Positions 8,353-18,238 of a stretch of DNA of 64,000 bases are shown here, one piece after another. The notes beneath the pieces are model-generated. The model was given only the letters and a program-made list of their open reading frames with translations, was not told the origin of the DNA and did no database searches. The position numbers and the translations under genes were made by a program. Where the stretch lies: assembly GCA_020851235.1 (NCBI GenBank), contig JADZDD010000035.1, positions 124,001 through 188,000 on the forward strand. The letters are read 5' to 3'. This DNA comes from Burkholderiales bacterium (GTDB taxonomy: Bacteria > Pseudomonadota > Gammaproteobacteria > Burkholderiales > Casimicrobiaceae). Positions within the stretch are counted from its first letter, which is position 1. Every line of letters begins with the position of its first letter.

Positions 8353-9604
8353 GAACCGCCGCGCGTTCGCGGCGCTGCGCCACCCCGCGTTTCGCACCTT
8401 CGTCGTCACGTACTTCCTCGCGATGACGGCCGACAACATCGAGCACGTCATCAGCTACTGGATGATGTACCAGAAGTTCCGCTCGCCGGCGCTGGGTGGC
8501 TTCGCGGTGATCTCGCACTGGCTGCCGTATCTCGCGTTCGCCGTTCCCGTCGGCGCGCTCGCCGATCGCATCGATCCGCGGCGCCTCATCCAGTTCGGAA
8601 TGCTGCTGTTCATCGTCGCCTCGCTCGGCTGGAGCTACTTCTTCGTCACCGACACGCTCGAGCTGTGGCACTGCATCGTCCTGCTCGTGATCCACGGCTT
8701 CGCCGGCGTCTTCTGGGGCACGGCGAGCCAGCTCCTCCTCTACGATCTCGTGCCGCGAGAGGAACTGCCGAGCGCGGTGCGGCTCAACGCGACCGCGCGC
8801 TACCTGGGCTTCCTCGCGGGCCCGGCGATCGGCGGGGGCGTCATGCTGGCGCTGGGTCCTGCCAACGGGATGCTCGTCAACACGCTGCTGTATCTGCCGC
8901 TCGTCGCGTGGCTGGTGCGGGCGCCGTACGGTGTGCGCCATCCCGGCCAGCCACCGGCACGCGCGGTGCGCGGCCTCGCCGACATCGTGCAGACGATGCG
9001 TGACGTCGCCGGCCACCGCATCCTCGTTCCCATGATCCTGCTCGCGGGCGGCGCGTCGTTCTTCGTCGGCAACAGCTACCAGGCGCAGATGCCGGAATTC
9101 GCGCACGACTTGGGCGAGGATGGCGTGGGCGTCTTCTACAGCATGCTGCTGGCTGCCGACGCCACCGGAGCGCTCGTCGCCGGCATTGCGCTCGAGAGTC
9201 GCGGCTTCCTGCGCACCGAGGCGCGCACCGCGCTCGCCCTCGCGGTGATCTGGTGCATCGCACTCGCGAGCTTTGCCTTCGCCACGAGCTTCCCGGTGGC
9301 GCTCGCGTTCCTCTTCGTCGCCGGCTTCTTCGAGCTCGCCTTCAACAGCATGGCGCAGGCGCTCGTCCAGATCCACGCGCCGGAGGCGTTGCGCGGGCGC
9401 GTGCTCGGCCTGTTCAACATGGCCTCGCTCGGCATGCGCGCGATGAGCGGCATCGTGGTCGGGGTCGTCGGCGGTGCAGTCGGCATCCATGTCTCGCTTG
9501 CCGGCGCCGCGCTCGCCATGCTCGCGTTCAGTGCGTGGCTCCTGTTGCGCTACGCCCGGCGCGACGCGGCGACCCCCGCGACGGCGGTGCCCCGCCGCGA
9601 TTGA
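8333..9604 (+). CDS. MFS transporter
   Basis: 423-aa major facilitator superfamily protein with about twelve transmembrane segments. The loop 2-3 motif region is PVGALADRIDPRR and the loop 8-9 equivalent is near ALVQIHAPEALRGRVLGLFNMASLG, which resembles enterobactin-exporter-like/DHA3 carriers. There is no ATG near the N-terminus: TTG at 8333 (or 8339) starts the frame and overlaps the AEC gene, while the first ATG would remove part of the first helix. The substrate is unknown. The 3' end overlaps the convergent alcohol dehydrogenase gene by 55 bp. Confidence 0.85.
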   Translation: MRLPSAENRRAFAALRHPAFRTFVVTYFLAMTADNIEHVISYWMMYQKFRSPALGGFAVISHWLPYLAFAVPVGALADRIDPRRLIQFGMLLFIVASLGWSYFFVTDTLELWHCIVLLVIHGFAGVFWGTASQLLLYDLVPREELPSAVRLNATARYLGFLAGPAIGGGVMLALGPANGMLVNTLLYLPLVAWLVRAPYGVRHPGQPPARAVRGLADIVQTMRDVAGHRILVPMILLAGGASFFVGNSYQAQMPEFAHDLGEDGVGVFYSMLLAADATGALVAGIALESRGFLRTEARTALALAVIWCIALASFAFATSFPVALAFLFVAGFFELAFNSMAQALVQIHAPEALRGRVLGLFNMASLGMRAMSGIVVGVVGGAVGIHVSLAGAALAMLAFSAWLLLRYARRDAATPATAVPRRD

Positions 9605-10632
9605 GGCGCGGGTTCGCGCATGGTGAGCGCGATGCGAAAGCGCGGCGCGCCCGACTTCACCCGCTGATACGCCTCGTTGGCACGCTCGAGCGGCATCGTC
9701 TCGACGACCGGCCGCGCGTCGACGAGCACGCTGAAGGCGAGCGCCCTCTCGGTGTCGTAGGGTGTTCCCGTGATCGAGCCGGCGATGCTGCGTTCGCCGC
9801 GGATCATCGCCCCGGCCGCGATGTGCAGCGGCTCCTTCGCGACGCCGAGGAGGATGAGGCTCCCCCGCGGCGCGAGGCCGGGCAGCAGGCGCGTCACGGC
9901 CGCCGCGTCGGTGCTCGTGGCGACGATCGCCTGCGCGCCTCCCATGCGCTGCAATGCGGCGGCGGCATCGTCGATCGCTGCGTCGATGTAGACGTGCGCG
10001 CCGAGCCGTCGCGCGTCGTCGGCGATGTCGGCGCCGCGGCCGATGGCGACGACCTCGAAGCCCATCCGGCGTGCGTACTGGAGCGCCATGTGACCCAGGC
10101 CGCCAATCCCCTGGATCGCGACGCGATCACCAGCGCTCGCGCCGGACTTGCGCAATGCATTGAAAGTCGCGATGCCCGCGCACAAGAGCGGTGCCGCGTC
10201 GACCGAATCCAGGGCGTCGGGAATGGCGACGAGCCCCGACTGCCGCGCGAGCATCGCCTCCGCGTAGCCGCCGTCGCAGGTGGCACCGACGATCGGCTGC
10301 CGCTCGCACAGTTGAAACTCGCCCCGACGACACGCGACGCACTCACCGCAGGGCCCACCGAGTCGGCCCACGCCGACGCGCTGTCCGACCACCCAGCGCG
10401 ACGCCGTGCCCTCGGGGAGTGCGACGATGCGACCCACGACCTCGTGGCCCGGCACGCGCGGCGGGTCGAGCGCGGGCCCCGCGCGCTCGATGTCGCCGAC
10501 ATCCGCGCCGCAGACCCCGCAGGCCTCGACGGCGATGAGCGCGGCGCCGGGCCCGGGCGTCGGCAGCGGCCGGTGCACGAGTTCGAGAACGCCGGGGCGC
10601 GCGATCTGCATCGCGCGGTAGGTCGAGTCCAT
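9550..10632 (-). CDS. Zinc-dependent alcohol dehydrogenase (MDR superfamily)
   Basis: 360-aa medium-chain dehydrogenase/reductase. Catalytic-zinc ligands lie in ACGVCGAD (Cys) and PGHEVVG (His-Glu); the structural zinc lobe has four Cys in GPCGECVACRRGEFQLCE; the Rossmann fingerprint is GIGGLGHMA. This pattern is typical of the CAD/YahK-like NADP alcohol dehydrogenases. The C-terminus runs some 20 residues beyond the usual end, rich in Arg/Ala, and this tail is the part overlapping the MFS gene. Reaction: alcohol/aldehyde interconversion, substrate unknown. Confidence 0.88.
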   Translation of the reverse strand: MDSTYRAMQIARPGVLELVHRPLPTPGPGAALIAVEACGVCGADVGDIERAGPALDPPRVPGHEVVGRIVALPEGTASRWVVGQRVGVGRLGGPCGECVACRRGEFQLCERQPIVGATCDGGYAEAMLARQSGLVAIPDALDSVDAAPLLCAGIATFNALRKSGASAGDRVAIQGIGGLGHMALQYARRMGFEVVAIGRGADIADDARRLGAHVYIDAAIDDAAAALQRMGGAQAIVATSTDAAAVTRLLPGLAPRGSLILLGVAKEPLHIAAGAMIRGERSIAGSITGTPYDTERALAFSVLVDARPVVETMPLERANEAYQRVKSGAPRFRIALTMREPAPQSRRGTAVAGVAASRRA

Positions 10633-10662
10633 GATCGCGTCCCGGGCGCGATGGCGGCGCCG

Positions 10663-11295
10663 CTACGCCGCGCGCTTGAACGTCGCGAGCAGCGCGCTCA
10701 TCGCCATCAGCACGCCGCCGAAAGCGCGATTCATCGCCTTCATCTGTGCCGGCTTCTTCATGAGCCGCAGCGCCTTGGCGGCAAATGCGGTATAGCCCGT
10801 CATCACGACGAGGTCGGTGGCCAGAAGCGTCACGCAGCAGATCACGTACTGGAGCGCCTGCGGCCGTGCCGGATCGATGAACTGCGGGAGCACGGCGAGC
10901 ATGAAGACGATGCCCTTGGGATTGGTGGCGTTGACGAGGAAACCATGCATGACGAGCTGGCGCGCGGATCCACGCAGGGCTGCCGCGTCCGCGGTCGGAT
11001 CGATCGCGTGCGACGGCGCGCGCCAGGTGACGATGCCAAGATAGGCGAGATACGTCACCCCCAGCCACTTGACCACGGTGAACGCACCGGCCGATGCCGC
11101 CAGCAGCGCACCGAGTCCGGTCGCGACGACGACGAGGACGAGGACGATCCCGAGGGCGAGTCCGGCGATGTTCCACAGGCCACGCGGAACGCCGAAGCGC
11201 AGTCCGGCGGCCATGCTCGAGATCGCGCCGGGACCCGGCGACAGGCTGATGAGGAACGAGGCGACGAGGAACGCGAGCCAGGTCTCGAAGGTCAT
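10663..11295 (-). CDS. LysE/RhtB family amino-acid efflux protein
   Basis: 210-aa inner-membrane exporter with six hydrophobic segments. The N-terminal family signature SLSPGPGAISSMAAGLRFG is clear, as are GVTYLAYLGI and the NPKGIVFMLAVLPQFI loop typical of RhtB-type homoserine/threonine/lysine exporters. The ATG at 11295 has a purine-rich GGAAGGA upstream. It lies downstream of the DsbD-like gene on the same strand with a 70-bp gap holding a short hairpin (TGCCAC/GTGGCA). The exported amino acid is unknown. Confidence 0.9.
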   Translation of the reverse strand: MTFETWLAFLVASFLISLSPGPGAISSMAAGLRFGVPRGLWNIAGLALGIVLVLVVVATGLGALLAASAGAFTVVKWLGVTYLAYLGIVTWRAPSHAIDPTADAAALRGSARQLVMHGFLVNATNPKGIVFMLAVLPQFIDPARPQALQYVICCVTLLATDLVVMTGYTAFAAKALRLMKKPAQMKAMNRAFGGVLMAMSALLATFKRAA

Positions 11296-11365
11296 CGTGT
11301 GTCCTTCCTGGCGCGCTCAGGCGCCTCTTGCCACAGGTGGCACGCAGGCAGCGACCGACCGCGCA

Positions 11366-13528
11366 TCACAGCGTCGCGAGCGCATCGAGCACCGTTCCTG
11401 GAGCGAGCACCTCGGGTAGCAGCAGGGGCGCCTGCCCCGGGCGATACAGCACGTACACGGGCACGCCCTGCCGTCCGAGTGCGGCAAGCGCCTGCGTGAT
11501 CGTCGGATCACGCCGCGTCCAGTCGGCGCGAACGAGTTCGACGCCGCGCGCGGCGAAGGCGGCGCGCACGTCGCCGCGGTTGAGCACCAGGCGCTTGTTC
11601 ACCTGGCACGTCACGCACCACGCGGCGGTGAAATCGACGAAGACCGGCTTGTTCGCAGCCGTCAGCTCGGCGACCCGCGTCGGCGTGAACGGCTGCCACG
11701 GATCGGCGCTGCTCGCCGTGCGCGTCGCCCGGCTCGACGTCACCGCGTCGGCGCTCGCGTGCCCGACGAGCAGCGGCCACACGACGTACGCCGCGCCGAC
11801 GAGACCGATGAGCGCGGCGAGCGAGAATCCGCGCGCGCCGCCACCGCGATACGCGCGCCACGCCCACAGCGCGAAAGCGAGCACGACCAGCGTCGCCAGC
11901 AGACGCACCACCGCGTCGTTGTCGACCTGCACGCCCAGGATCCAGACGAGCCACGCGACGGTGCCGTACAACGGGAAGGCGAGGAACTGCCGCAAGCGCT
12001 CCATCCACGCGCCGGGTCGGGGCAACAGGCGGCGCCAGCCAGGGAACCAGGCGAGGAGCATGTACGGCAGCGCCATTCCGATGCCGAGTGCCGCAAAGAC
12101 GACCAAGGTGAGCGCCACCGGCTGCGCGAGCGCATAACCCAGCGCCGCGCCCATGAACGGTGCCGTGCACGGCGAGGCGATGACGACGGCAAGCACGCCG
12201 GAGAGCGCGGCATTGGCGTCGGGATTGCGCAGCGTCCAGCCGGCCGCCGCGCCCGGTGCGAGCACGCCGAACTCGAACACCCCCGACAGGTTGAGCCCGA
12301 GCACGAAGAAAAGGAGGGCGAGCGCAGTGACGATGCCCGGCGACTGCAACTGGAAGCCCCAGCCGAACTCCTCCCCTGCGGCGCGGAACGCGAGCAACAG
12401 TCCGGCGAGCAGGAGGAAGGTCGCGACCACGCCCACGCCGAAGGCGATGCCTTCGCGGCGCTGGTGCGCCTTCGAGCCATGCCCGGGCCTCGCGAGCGCC
12501 AACGCCTTGATCGACAGGACCGGGAACACGCAGGGCATGAGATTGAGGATGACGCCGCCCAGAAGGGCGAAGACGACGGCGACGACGAACGAGATCGGCG
12601 CGGTGCCGGCGGCGCCGAGTGTGGTGGTGTCGAGCGCGGGCGCTGCGGCCACGACCGGCTTGGGCCCGGCGATCACCGTGCCGGCAAGCGGTGCCCGGAT
12701 CGCCATCGCCTTCACCTTGCCGTCGCCGACGACAAAGCCGTTGCCGGCCGTGAGCACGCCGGCCACTTCGGTAAAGCCCGGCGCGAGCTGGCTTGCCACC
12801 GGCAGGGTCAACACGAACGTGCCGTTGTCCGCCCGGGCGAAGACCTGTCGTGCCGCGGGCTCGATGCGGCCACTGTCGTAGGGAAAGAAATGGACGTCGT
12901 CGGGGGCGGCGGCACCGGCCGGGCCGGTGAGCGTCAGCGTCACCTTCTGGCCGTCGCCGCGGGCATCGGCGACCCAGCCCGGCGCCGGCCGCGGCAGCGC
13001 GTCGCGCTCGGCGGCGATCGCCGCACCCCACTGCGGATACGGATCGGCGTGGGCGGCCACCGGCAAGGTGAGGTCGACCGTGACTTCCTCGGGTATGCAG
13101 GTCTCGCGGCAGACGAGCCACTCGGCCTTGCCGGCAAGCGTGAGCGTATCCCCCGGGCGCGCGGCGGCAGGCACCGCGACATCGGTCAGGAGGAAGACCT
13201 CGCCCTCGTAGCCGAAATTCATGAGCGGGCCCACCCGCAGCGCGCGCGGCGCGGGCCATTGGATCGGACCGGCGCTGACGCCTTCGGGGAGCTTCCACGT
13301 GAGCGCGGTCGGCAGCCCCGTGTCGCCGGGATTGCGCCAGTACGTGTGCCAGCCGTCGGCCATGGCCAGGCGCAGGGCCACCGTCGTCGTGGCCCCGGGG
13401 ACGAAGGCGGTGCGCTCGGCGACGAGTTCGGCCTCGACGTGCGCGGTCTTCGCCGGCGCCGCGACGCCACCGAACGACGCGGCGAGCAGCACGACGGCAA
13501 GAAGGAGGTCCAGTGACCGGCGCAGCAT
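11366..13528 (-). CDS. Thiol:disulfide interchange protein, DsbD/ScsB type
   Basis: 720 aa. Transfers electrons from cytoplasmic thioredoxin across the inner membrane to periplasmic thiol partners. A signal peptide (about residues 1-25) is followed by a periplasmic N-domain with a C-x3-C pair (CRETC), which is the ScsB-like arrangement rather than E. coli DsbD spacing. The central membrane domain (roughly 320-560) has paired cysteines in NLMPCVFPV and ASPCTAPF, and the C-terminal thioredoxin-like domain has WCVTC near residue 640. All three redox pairs are present. The start ATG at 13528 precedes a clean signal peptide; it is divergent from leuS. Confidence 0.9.
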   Translation of the reverse strand: MLRRSLDLLLAVVLLAASFGGVAAPAKTAHVEAELVAERTAFVPGATTTVALRLAMADGWHTYWRNPGDTGLPTALTWKLPEGVSAGPIQWPAPRALRVGPLMNFGYEGEVFLLTDVAVPAAARPGDTLTLAGKAEWLVCRETCIPEEVTVDLTLPVAAHADPYPQWGAAIAAERDALPRPAPGWVADARGDGQKVTLTLTGPAGAAAPDDVHFFPYDSGRIEPAARQVFARADNGTFVLTLPVASQLAPGFTEVAGVLTAGNGFVVGDGKVKAMAIRAPLAGTVIAGPKPVVAAAPALDTTTLGAAGTAPISFVVAVVFALLGGVILNLMPCVFPVLSIKALALARPGHGSKAHQRREGIAFGVGVVATFLLLAGLLLAFRAAGEEFGWGFQLQSPGIVTALALLFFVLGLNLSGVFEFGVLAPGAAAGWTLRNPDANAALSGVLAVVIASPCTAPFMGAALGYALAQPVALTLVVFAALGIGMALPYMLLAWFPGWRRLLPRPGAWMERLRQFLAFPLYGTVAWLVWILGVQVDNDAVVRLLATLVVLAFALWAWRAYRGGGARGFSLAALIGLVGAAYVVWPLLVGHASADAVTSSRATRTASSADPWQPFTPTRVAELTAANKPVFVDFTAAWCVTCQVNKRLVLNRGDVRAAFAARGVELVRADWTRRDPTITQALAALGRQGVPVYVLYRPGQAPLLLPEVLAPGTVLDALATL

Positions 13529-13733
13529 GGCGTTGACGGCAATCGACGTGAGGTCGGACCGCGGGAGGCGGTGACAGCGCTTGGTGCGCAAACCGGTGCG
13601 GGTGGTTCCCGCCGCACACGATGCAAACCGGCGCCCCAAGCGCGGGCCCCGGCGACGGGCAGGCGGTCACGATAGCACAGGCACGCGCGTCGAACGAACG
13701 TCCCGGAATGGCGGCCTCGCGTACCCCCCTCGG

Positions 13734-13739
13734 TATAAT
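13734..13739 (+). promoter_or_regulatory. -10 box of leuS operon
   Basis: Perfect TATAAT 25 nt before the leuS ATG; the predicted leader is about 19 nt with no evident Shine-Dalgarno. No -35 match at standard spacing. Only housekeeping gene start in the 236-bp divergent gap. Confidence 0.55.
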
Positions 13740-13764
13740 TCACGGCTTCCTCGCCGTCGCCGCC

Positions 13765-16404
13765 ATGAAGCCTTTCCATCCCCAGAACATCGAAGCCGAA
13801 GCCCAGAGCGCCTGGAAGGCGTCGGACGTCTATCGCGCGCAGGAGCGCACCGACCGACCCAAGTACTACTGCGTCTCGATGCTCCCGTATCCATCGGGTG
13901 CGCTGCACATGGGGCACGTGCGCAACTACACCATCAACGACATGATGTATCGCCAGTTGCGCATGCGCGGCGTGAATCCGTTGATGCCGATGGGCTGGGA
14001 CGCCTTCGGCCTGCCGGCCGAGAACGCGGCGATGAAGAACGGCGTCGCACCGGCGAAGTGGACGCGCGAGAACATCGCGTTCATGAAGGCGCAGTGCCAG
14101 GCGATGGGGTGGGCAATCGACTGGTCGCGTGAACTCGCGACCTGCGACCCCGAGTACTACCGGTGGAACCAGTGGTTCTTCCTGCGGCTCCTCGAAAAGG
14201 GGATCGCGTACCTGAAGACCGGGGTCGTCAATTGGGATCCGGTCGACCAGACCGTGCTCGCCAACGAGCAGGTGGTCGACGGCCGCGGCTGGCGCTCGGG
14301 CGCGCCGGTGGAAAAGCGCGAGATCCCGATGTACTACCTCAAGATCACCGACTACGCCGAGGAGCTCCTGGCCTGCCTCGACGGCATGACGGGCTGGCCC
14401 GAGCGCGTGCGCACGATGCAGGCCAACTGGATCGGCAAGAGCGTCGGCGTGCGTTTCGCCTTCACCCACGACATCCGCGAAGCGAGCGGCGCGCTCGTCG
14501 GCGACGGCCGCATGTACGTGTTCACGACCCGCGCCGACACGATCATGGGCGTGACCTTCTGCGCCGTGGCCCCGGAGCATCCACTCGCCGGCGTCGCCGG
14601 CCAGCGCGATTCGAAGCTCGCTGCCTTCATCGACGAGTGCAAGCGCAGCTCGGTGATCGAGGCCGACATGGCCACGATGGAAAAGAAGGGCATGCCGACG
14701 GGGCTGTTCGTCCGCCACCCGATCACCGACGAGCCCATCGAGGTGTGGGTCGGCAACTACGTCCTCATGAGCTACGGCGACGGCGCCGTCATGGGCGTGC
14801 CCGCGCACGACGAGCGTGACTTCGCCTTCGCGCGGAAGTACGGCCTGCCGATCAAGCCGGTGATCGCCGTCGAGAACGAGGCCTTCGACAACACGCAGTG
14901 GCAGCCGTGGTACGCCGACAAGGAGCGCGGCCGCTGCGTGTTCTCCGGTGCGTACGACGAGCTGCACCACCACGCGGCGGTCGACGCGGTCGCGGCCGAT
15001 CTCGCGGCCAAGGGCCTGGGCGAAAAGCGCGTCACGTACCGGTTGCGCGACTGGGGGATCTCGCGCCAGCGCTACTGGGGTACGCCGATCCCGATCATTC
15101 ACTGCAACGACTGCGGCGCGGTCCCGGTGCCCGACGAAGACCTCCCGGTGATCCTGCCGGAAGATTGCGTCCCGGACGGCAGCGGCAATCCGCTGCGCAA
15201 GCGCGCCGACTTCACCGACGTGCCCTGCCCCAGGTGTGGCAAGCCCGCGAAGCGCGAGACCGACACGATGGACACGTTCGTCGACTCGTCGTGGTACTAC
15301 ATGCGCTACACGTGCCCGGGCGCGCCGTCGATGGTCGATGCCCGCAACGACCACTGGATGCCGATGGACCAGTACATCGGCGGCATCGAGCACGCGATCC
15401 TGCACCTCCTGTACGCACGCTTCTGGACCAAGGTGATGCGCGACCTGGGGCTCGTGCGCTGCGACGAGCCGTTCACGCGACTCCTGACGCAGGGCATGCT
15501 CCTCAACCACATCTGGTTCCGTCGCAACGACAAGGGCGGCATCGACTACGTCCCGCCCGACGAGGTCGACGTCCGGCACGACGCCGACGGCAGGCTCGTC
15601 GGCGGCACGTGGAAGAAGGACGGCGCGCCTGTCGAGTACGGCGGGGTCGGCAAGATGGGCAAGTCGGAGCGCAACGGTGTCGATCCGCAGACGCTCATCG
15701 ACCGCTACGGCGCCGACACCGCGCGCCTGTACGTGATGTTCGCCGGCAAGCCCGAGGACTCGGCCGTATGGTCGGATGCCGGTGTCGAAGGCGCGTATCG
15801 CTATCTCAAGCGGCTTTGGACCTACGCGCAGACGCATGCAGCGGCCATCGCCGCCACGGCCGACGCGTTCGACTTCGGCGCCGCGGACGACGCCGTGAAG
15901 AAGGCCCGCCGCGAGTTGCACGTCACGCTCCAGCAGGCCAACACCGACTACGCCCGCCTGCACTACAACACGGTGGTATCGGCGGGCATGATCATGCTGA
16001 ACACGCTCGAGGCGCTGCCGCCGCAGGCGCGCGGCGCCGAGGCGCTGCGCCGCGAAGGGATCTCGATCCTCCTGCGCGTGCTCTATCCCGTCGTGCCGCA
16101 CACGACGTGGGTGCTCTGGCGTGACCTGGGCTTCACCGCGCAGGCGGGCGACATCATCGATGCGCCGTGGCCCGCGGTGGACGAGGCGGCACTCGTGCAG
16201 GACGAGATCGAGCTCGTCCTCCAGGTCAACGGCAAGCTTCGCGGCAAGCTCGTGGTGCCGACGCAAGCCGACGCGCAGGCGATCGAGGTGGCGGCGCGCA
16301 ACAGTCCCGAGGTCGCGCGCCATACGGCGGGGGCGCCGATCCGCAAGGTCATCATCGTCCCCGGTCGGCTCGTGAACGTCGTCGCCCCCGCACCGGCGGC
16401 GTGA
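13765..16404 (+). CDS. leuS: Leucyl-tRNA synthetase
   Basis: Charges tRNA-Leu. 879 aa, the usual bacterial size, class Ia. HIGH-type motif is HMGH in [15 protein letters not shown]; the editing domain includes [11 protein letters not shown] and GVPAHDERD; a zinc-type Cys cluster (CPRCGKP) precedes the [14 protein letters not shown] block; the KMSKS-type loop reads [12 protein letters not shown], with Gly at the first Ser position. The ATG at 13765 begins [10 protein letters not shown] as in homologues. It is followed by lptE with a one-base TGATG overlap. Confidence 0.97.
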   Translation: MKPFHPQNIEAEAQSAWKASDVYRAQERTDRPKYYCVSMLPYPSGALHMGHVRNYTINDMMYRQLRMRGVNPLMPMGWDAFGLPAENAAMKNGVAPAKWTRENIAFMKAQCQAMGWAIDWSRELATCDPEYYRWNQWFFLRLLEKGIAYLKTGVVNWDPVDQTVLANEQVVDGRGWRSGAPVEKREIPMYYLKITDYAEELLACLDGMTGWPERVRTMQANWIGKSVGVRFAFTHDIREASGALVGDGRMYVFTTRADTIMGVTFCAVAPEHPLAGVAGQRDSKLAAFIDECKRSSVIEADMATMEKKGMPTGLFVRHPITDEPIEVWVGNYVLMSYGDGAVMGVPAHDERDFAFARKYGLPIKPVIAVENEAFDNTQWQPWYADKERGRCVFSGAYDELHHHAAVDAVAADLAAKGLGEKRVTYRLRDWGISRQRYWGTPIPIIHCNDCGAVPVPDEDLPVILPEDCVPDGSGNPLRKRADFTDVPCPRCGKPAKRETDTMDTFVDSSWYYMRYTCPGAPSMVDARNDHWMPMDQYIGGIEHAILHLLYARFWTKVMRDLGLVRCDEPFTRLLTQGMLLNHIWFRRNDKGGIDYVPPDEVDVRHDADGRLVGGTWKKDGAPVEYGGVGKMGKSERNGVDPQTLIDRYGADTARLYVMFAGKPEDSAVWSDAGVEGAYRYLKRLWTYAQTHAAAIAATADAFDFGAADDAVKKARRELHVTLQQANTDYARLHYNTVVSAGMIMLNTLEALPPQARGAEALRREGISILLRVLYPVVPHTTWVLWRDLGFTAQAGDIIDAPWPAVDEAALVQDEIELVLQVNGKLRGKLVVPTQADAQAIEVAARNSPEVARHTAGAPIRKVIIVPGRLVNVVAPAPAA

Positions 16405-16892
16405 TGCGTGCGCTGGTCACGCTCGCACTGGCCGCGCTCGTCTCGGCGTGCGGCTTCCACCTGCGCGGCGAGGCGAGCTTCGCGTTCGCGAGCATCTACG
16501 TCAACGCGCCGACGTCGCCGCCGATGGCCGCCGAGACCCGGCGCGGCATCAGCGCCGCCGACGCACGCACGAAGGTCGTCGATTCCCCGGCGCGTGCCGA
16601 GGTGACGCTCGACCTGCCGGTGGTCGTCGACGACAAGGACGTGCTGTCGCTGTCGTCCGGCGGCTCGGTGCGCGAGTACCAGCTCGTCAAGCGGGTGCAG
16701 TATCGGCTCCACGACAAGAACGGCGACGACTGGATCCCGGCGGGTGAGATCGTGATCCGCCGCTCGTACACGTTCAACGAAACGCAGGTTCTCGCCCGCG
16801 ACATCCAGGAGCAGCGGCTCCTGCGCGAGATGCAAGGCGACGCCGTGCAGCAGCTCATCCGGCGCATGCAGGCCGCGCGCAAGCCGGCCTGA
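16404..16892 (+). CDS. lptE: LPS-assembly lipoprotein LptE
   Basis: 162-aa outer-membrane lipoprotein that plugs and assembles the LptD LPS translocon. Signal peptide with lipobox LVSAC (Cys16), followed by GFHLRG, which is the LptE hallmark. The stop/start overlap with leuS (TGATG) and its position between leuS and holA are the conserved gene order, here interrupted by one gene before holA. Length is in the normal LptE range. Confidence 0.92.
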   Translation: MRALVTLALAALVSACGFHLRGEASFAFASIYVNAPTSPPMAAETRRGISAADARTKVVDSPARAEVTLDLPVVVDDKDVLSLSSGGSVREYQLVKRVQYRLHDKNGDDWIPAGEIVIRRSYTFNETQVLARDIQEQRLLREMQGDAVQQLIRRMQAARKPA

Positions 16893-16917
16893 CCCTCCGG
16901 CAGCGCCTTCCCGGCAC

Positions 16918-18228
16918 ATGCGCCGCCTGGGCCCCACGGAAGGCGCGCGCCGCTCGCTGCGCCACGTCGCCCTCACCATCCTCGCAGTCGTGCTGTTCGC
17001 AGCAGCGCTCACCTGGTTCCTGCAGTCGGCGATTCCGCGGCGGATCGTGATCGCCAGCGGTGCGCCCGAGGGTACCTATCACCTGCTCGCCCAGAAGTAC
17101 GAGAACCTCCTCGCTGCCGACAGCATCACGCTCGTCGAGCGCCCGACACAGGGTTCGGCCGAGAACTTGCGCCTGCTCATGAATCCGCGCTCGGGGGTGG
17201 ACGTCGCATTCGTCCAGGGCGGCATGAGCGACGGCGTCACCGGCGTGGAGATGCTCGCCGCCCTCTACTACGAACCGCTGTGGGTGTTCACGCGCAGCGG
17301 GCGCGCGCTCACGCAGCTCGATCAGCTGCGCGGCAAGCGCATCGCGGTGGGACCGCAAGGCAGCGGCACGCGCGACCTCGCCGAACGTGTGCTTGGCGCC
17401 AACGACGTCACGTCCGAAAACTCGACGCTCATGCCGCTCACCAACCTCGAGGCCGTCGGAGCGCTTCGCGACGGCGCCGTCGACGCCATCCTTCTCGTCG
17501 GCTCGGCACAGGGCAAGGCGATCGGCACGGCGCTGCGCGATCCGTCCCTCGTGCTCATGAGTATCGGCCGTGCCGATGCCTACCCGCGCCGCTTCCACTT
17601 CCTCACCAAGCTCACGCTTCCCGCCGGCGCGATCGATCTCGCCCGCGACATTCCACCGCACGACGTCACGCTCCTCGGCACCAAGGCGATGCTCGTCGCG
17701 CGCGACGATCTGCCGAATCCGCTCGTCGACCTCCTGCTCGATGCCGCCGGTGACATCCACTCCGAAGCGGATACTTTCGCGACGAACAGCGAATTCCCCT
17801 CGGTCGATCGCGTCGACCTGCCGGTATCCGACGCGGCGATTCGTCGCCAGAAATTCGGTCCGCGCTTCCTGCACCGCTATCTGCCGTTCTTCGTGGCGAC
17901 GTACGTCGAGCGCCTCATCGTCGTGCTGCTGCCGCTGCTCGTGATCCTGGTCCCGCTCGTCAACGTGCTGCCGCAGGTCCTGCGCTGGCGGGCGCGCTCG
18001 CGCATCTACCGCTGGTACGGTGAACTCGCCCTGCTCGAACGTGAAGTGCGGCGTCACACCGGCGACCCGCCGCTCGCGCGCTGGAATGCCGAACTCGACC
18101 GCATCGAGGACGCGGCGACGCGGGTGCGGGCGCCGGCAAGCTACGCGGGAGAGCTCTACACGCTGCGTGAGCACATCGACTTCGTTCGCCGCACGATGCA
18201 GGCCAAGGCGCGCGCACCCGAGCGCTAG
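16918..18228 (+). CDS. Membrane-anchored TAXI-type solute-binding protein
   Basis: 436 aa. An N-terminal hydrophobic segment (about 17-38) is followed by a TAXI-family (TRAP-associated extracytoplasmic immunogenic) ligand-binding domain: IASGAPEGTYHLLAQKY, TQGSAENLRLL, VDVAFVQGG and GKRIAVGPQGSGTR. A second transmembrane segment (about 325-352) leads to a charged C-terminal tail of about 85 residues, probably cytoplasmic. Ordinary TAXI proteins are free periplasmic receptors for 4TM-12TM permeases; no such permease is nearby. The gene lies 25 bp after lptE and 10 bp before holA. A sensing or scaffold role is possible but unproved. Confidence 0.85.
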   Translation: MRRLGPTEGARRSLRHVALTILAVVLFAAALTWFLQSAIPRRIVIASGAPEGTYHLLAQKYENLLAADSITLVERPTQGSAENLRLLMNPRSGVDVAFVQGGMSDGVTGVEMLAALYYEPLWVFTRSGRALTQLDQLRGKRIAVGPQGSGTRDLAERVLGANDVTSENSTLMPLTNLEAVGALRDGAVDAILLVGSAQGKAIGTALRDPSLVLMSIGRADAYPRRFHFLTKLTLPAGAIDLARDIPPHDVTLLGTKAMLVARDDLPNPLVDLLLDAAGDIHSEADTFATNSEFPSVDRVDLPVSDAAIRRQKFGPRFLHRYLPFFVATYVERLIVVLLPLLVILVPLVNVLPQVLRWRARSRIYRWYGELALLEREVRRHTGDPPLARWNAELDRIEDAATRVRAPASYAGELYTLREHIDFVRRTMQAKARAPER

Positions 18229-18231
18229 AAT
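18226..18231 (+). promoter_or_regulatory. -10 box of holA, predicted leaderless start
   Basis: TAGAATC overlapping the stop codon of the TAXI gene, with 7 nt to the holA ATG and no Shine-Dalgarno. The predicted start point is one base before the ATG. Confidence 0.45.
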
Positions 18232-18238
18232 CAGTCTC

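Noticed and set aside
13508-13670. Minus-strand frame with a CxxC (CIVCGG) upstream of the DsbD-like gene
   Set aside because: It runs out of frame into the DsbD-like gene with no stop in the gap, has Pro-rich filler and no ribosome binding site.
13219-16323. Long minus-strand frame of more than 1000 codons opposite leuS
   Set aside because: It is antisense to leuS, rich in Arg/Ala/His with no domain; long shadow frames are expected in GC-rich coding DNA. The same applies to 1045-2940 (+) and 9253-11499 (+).
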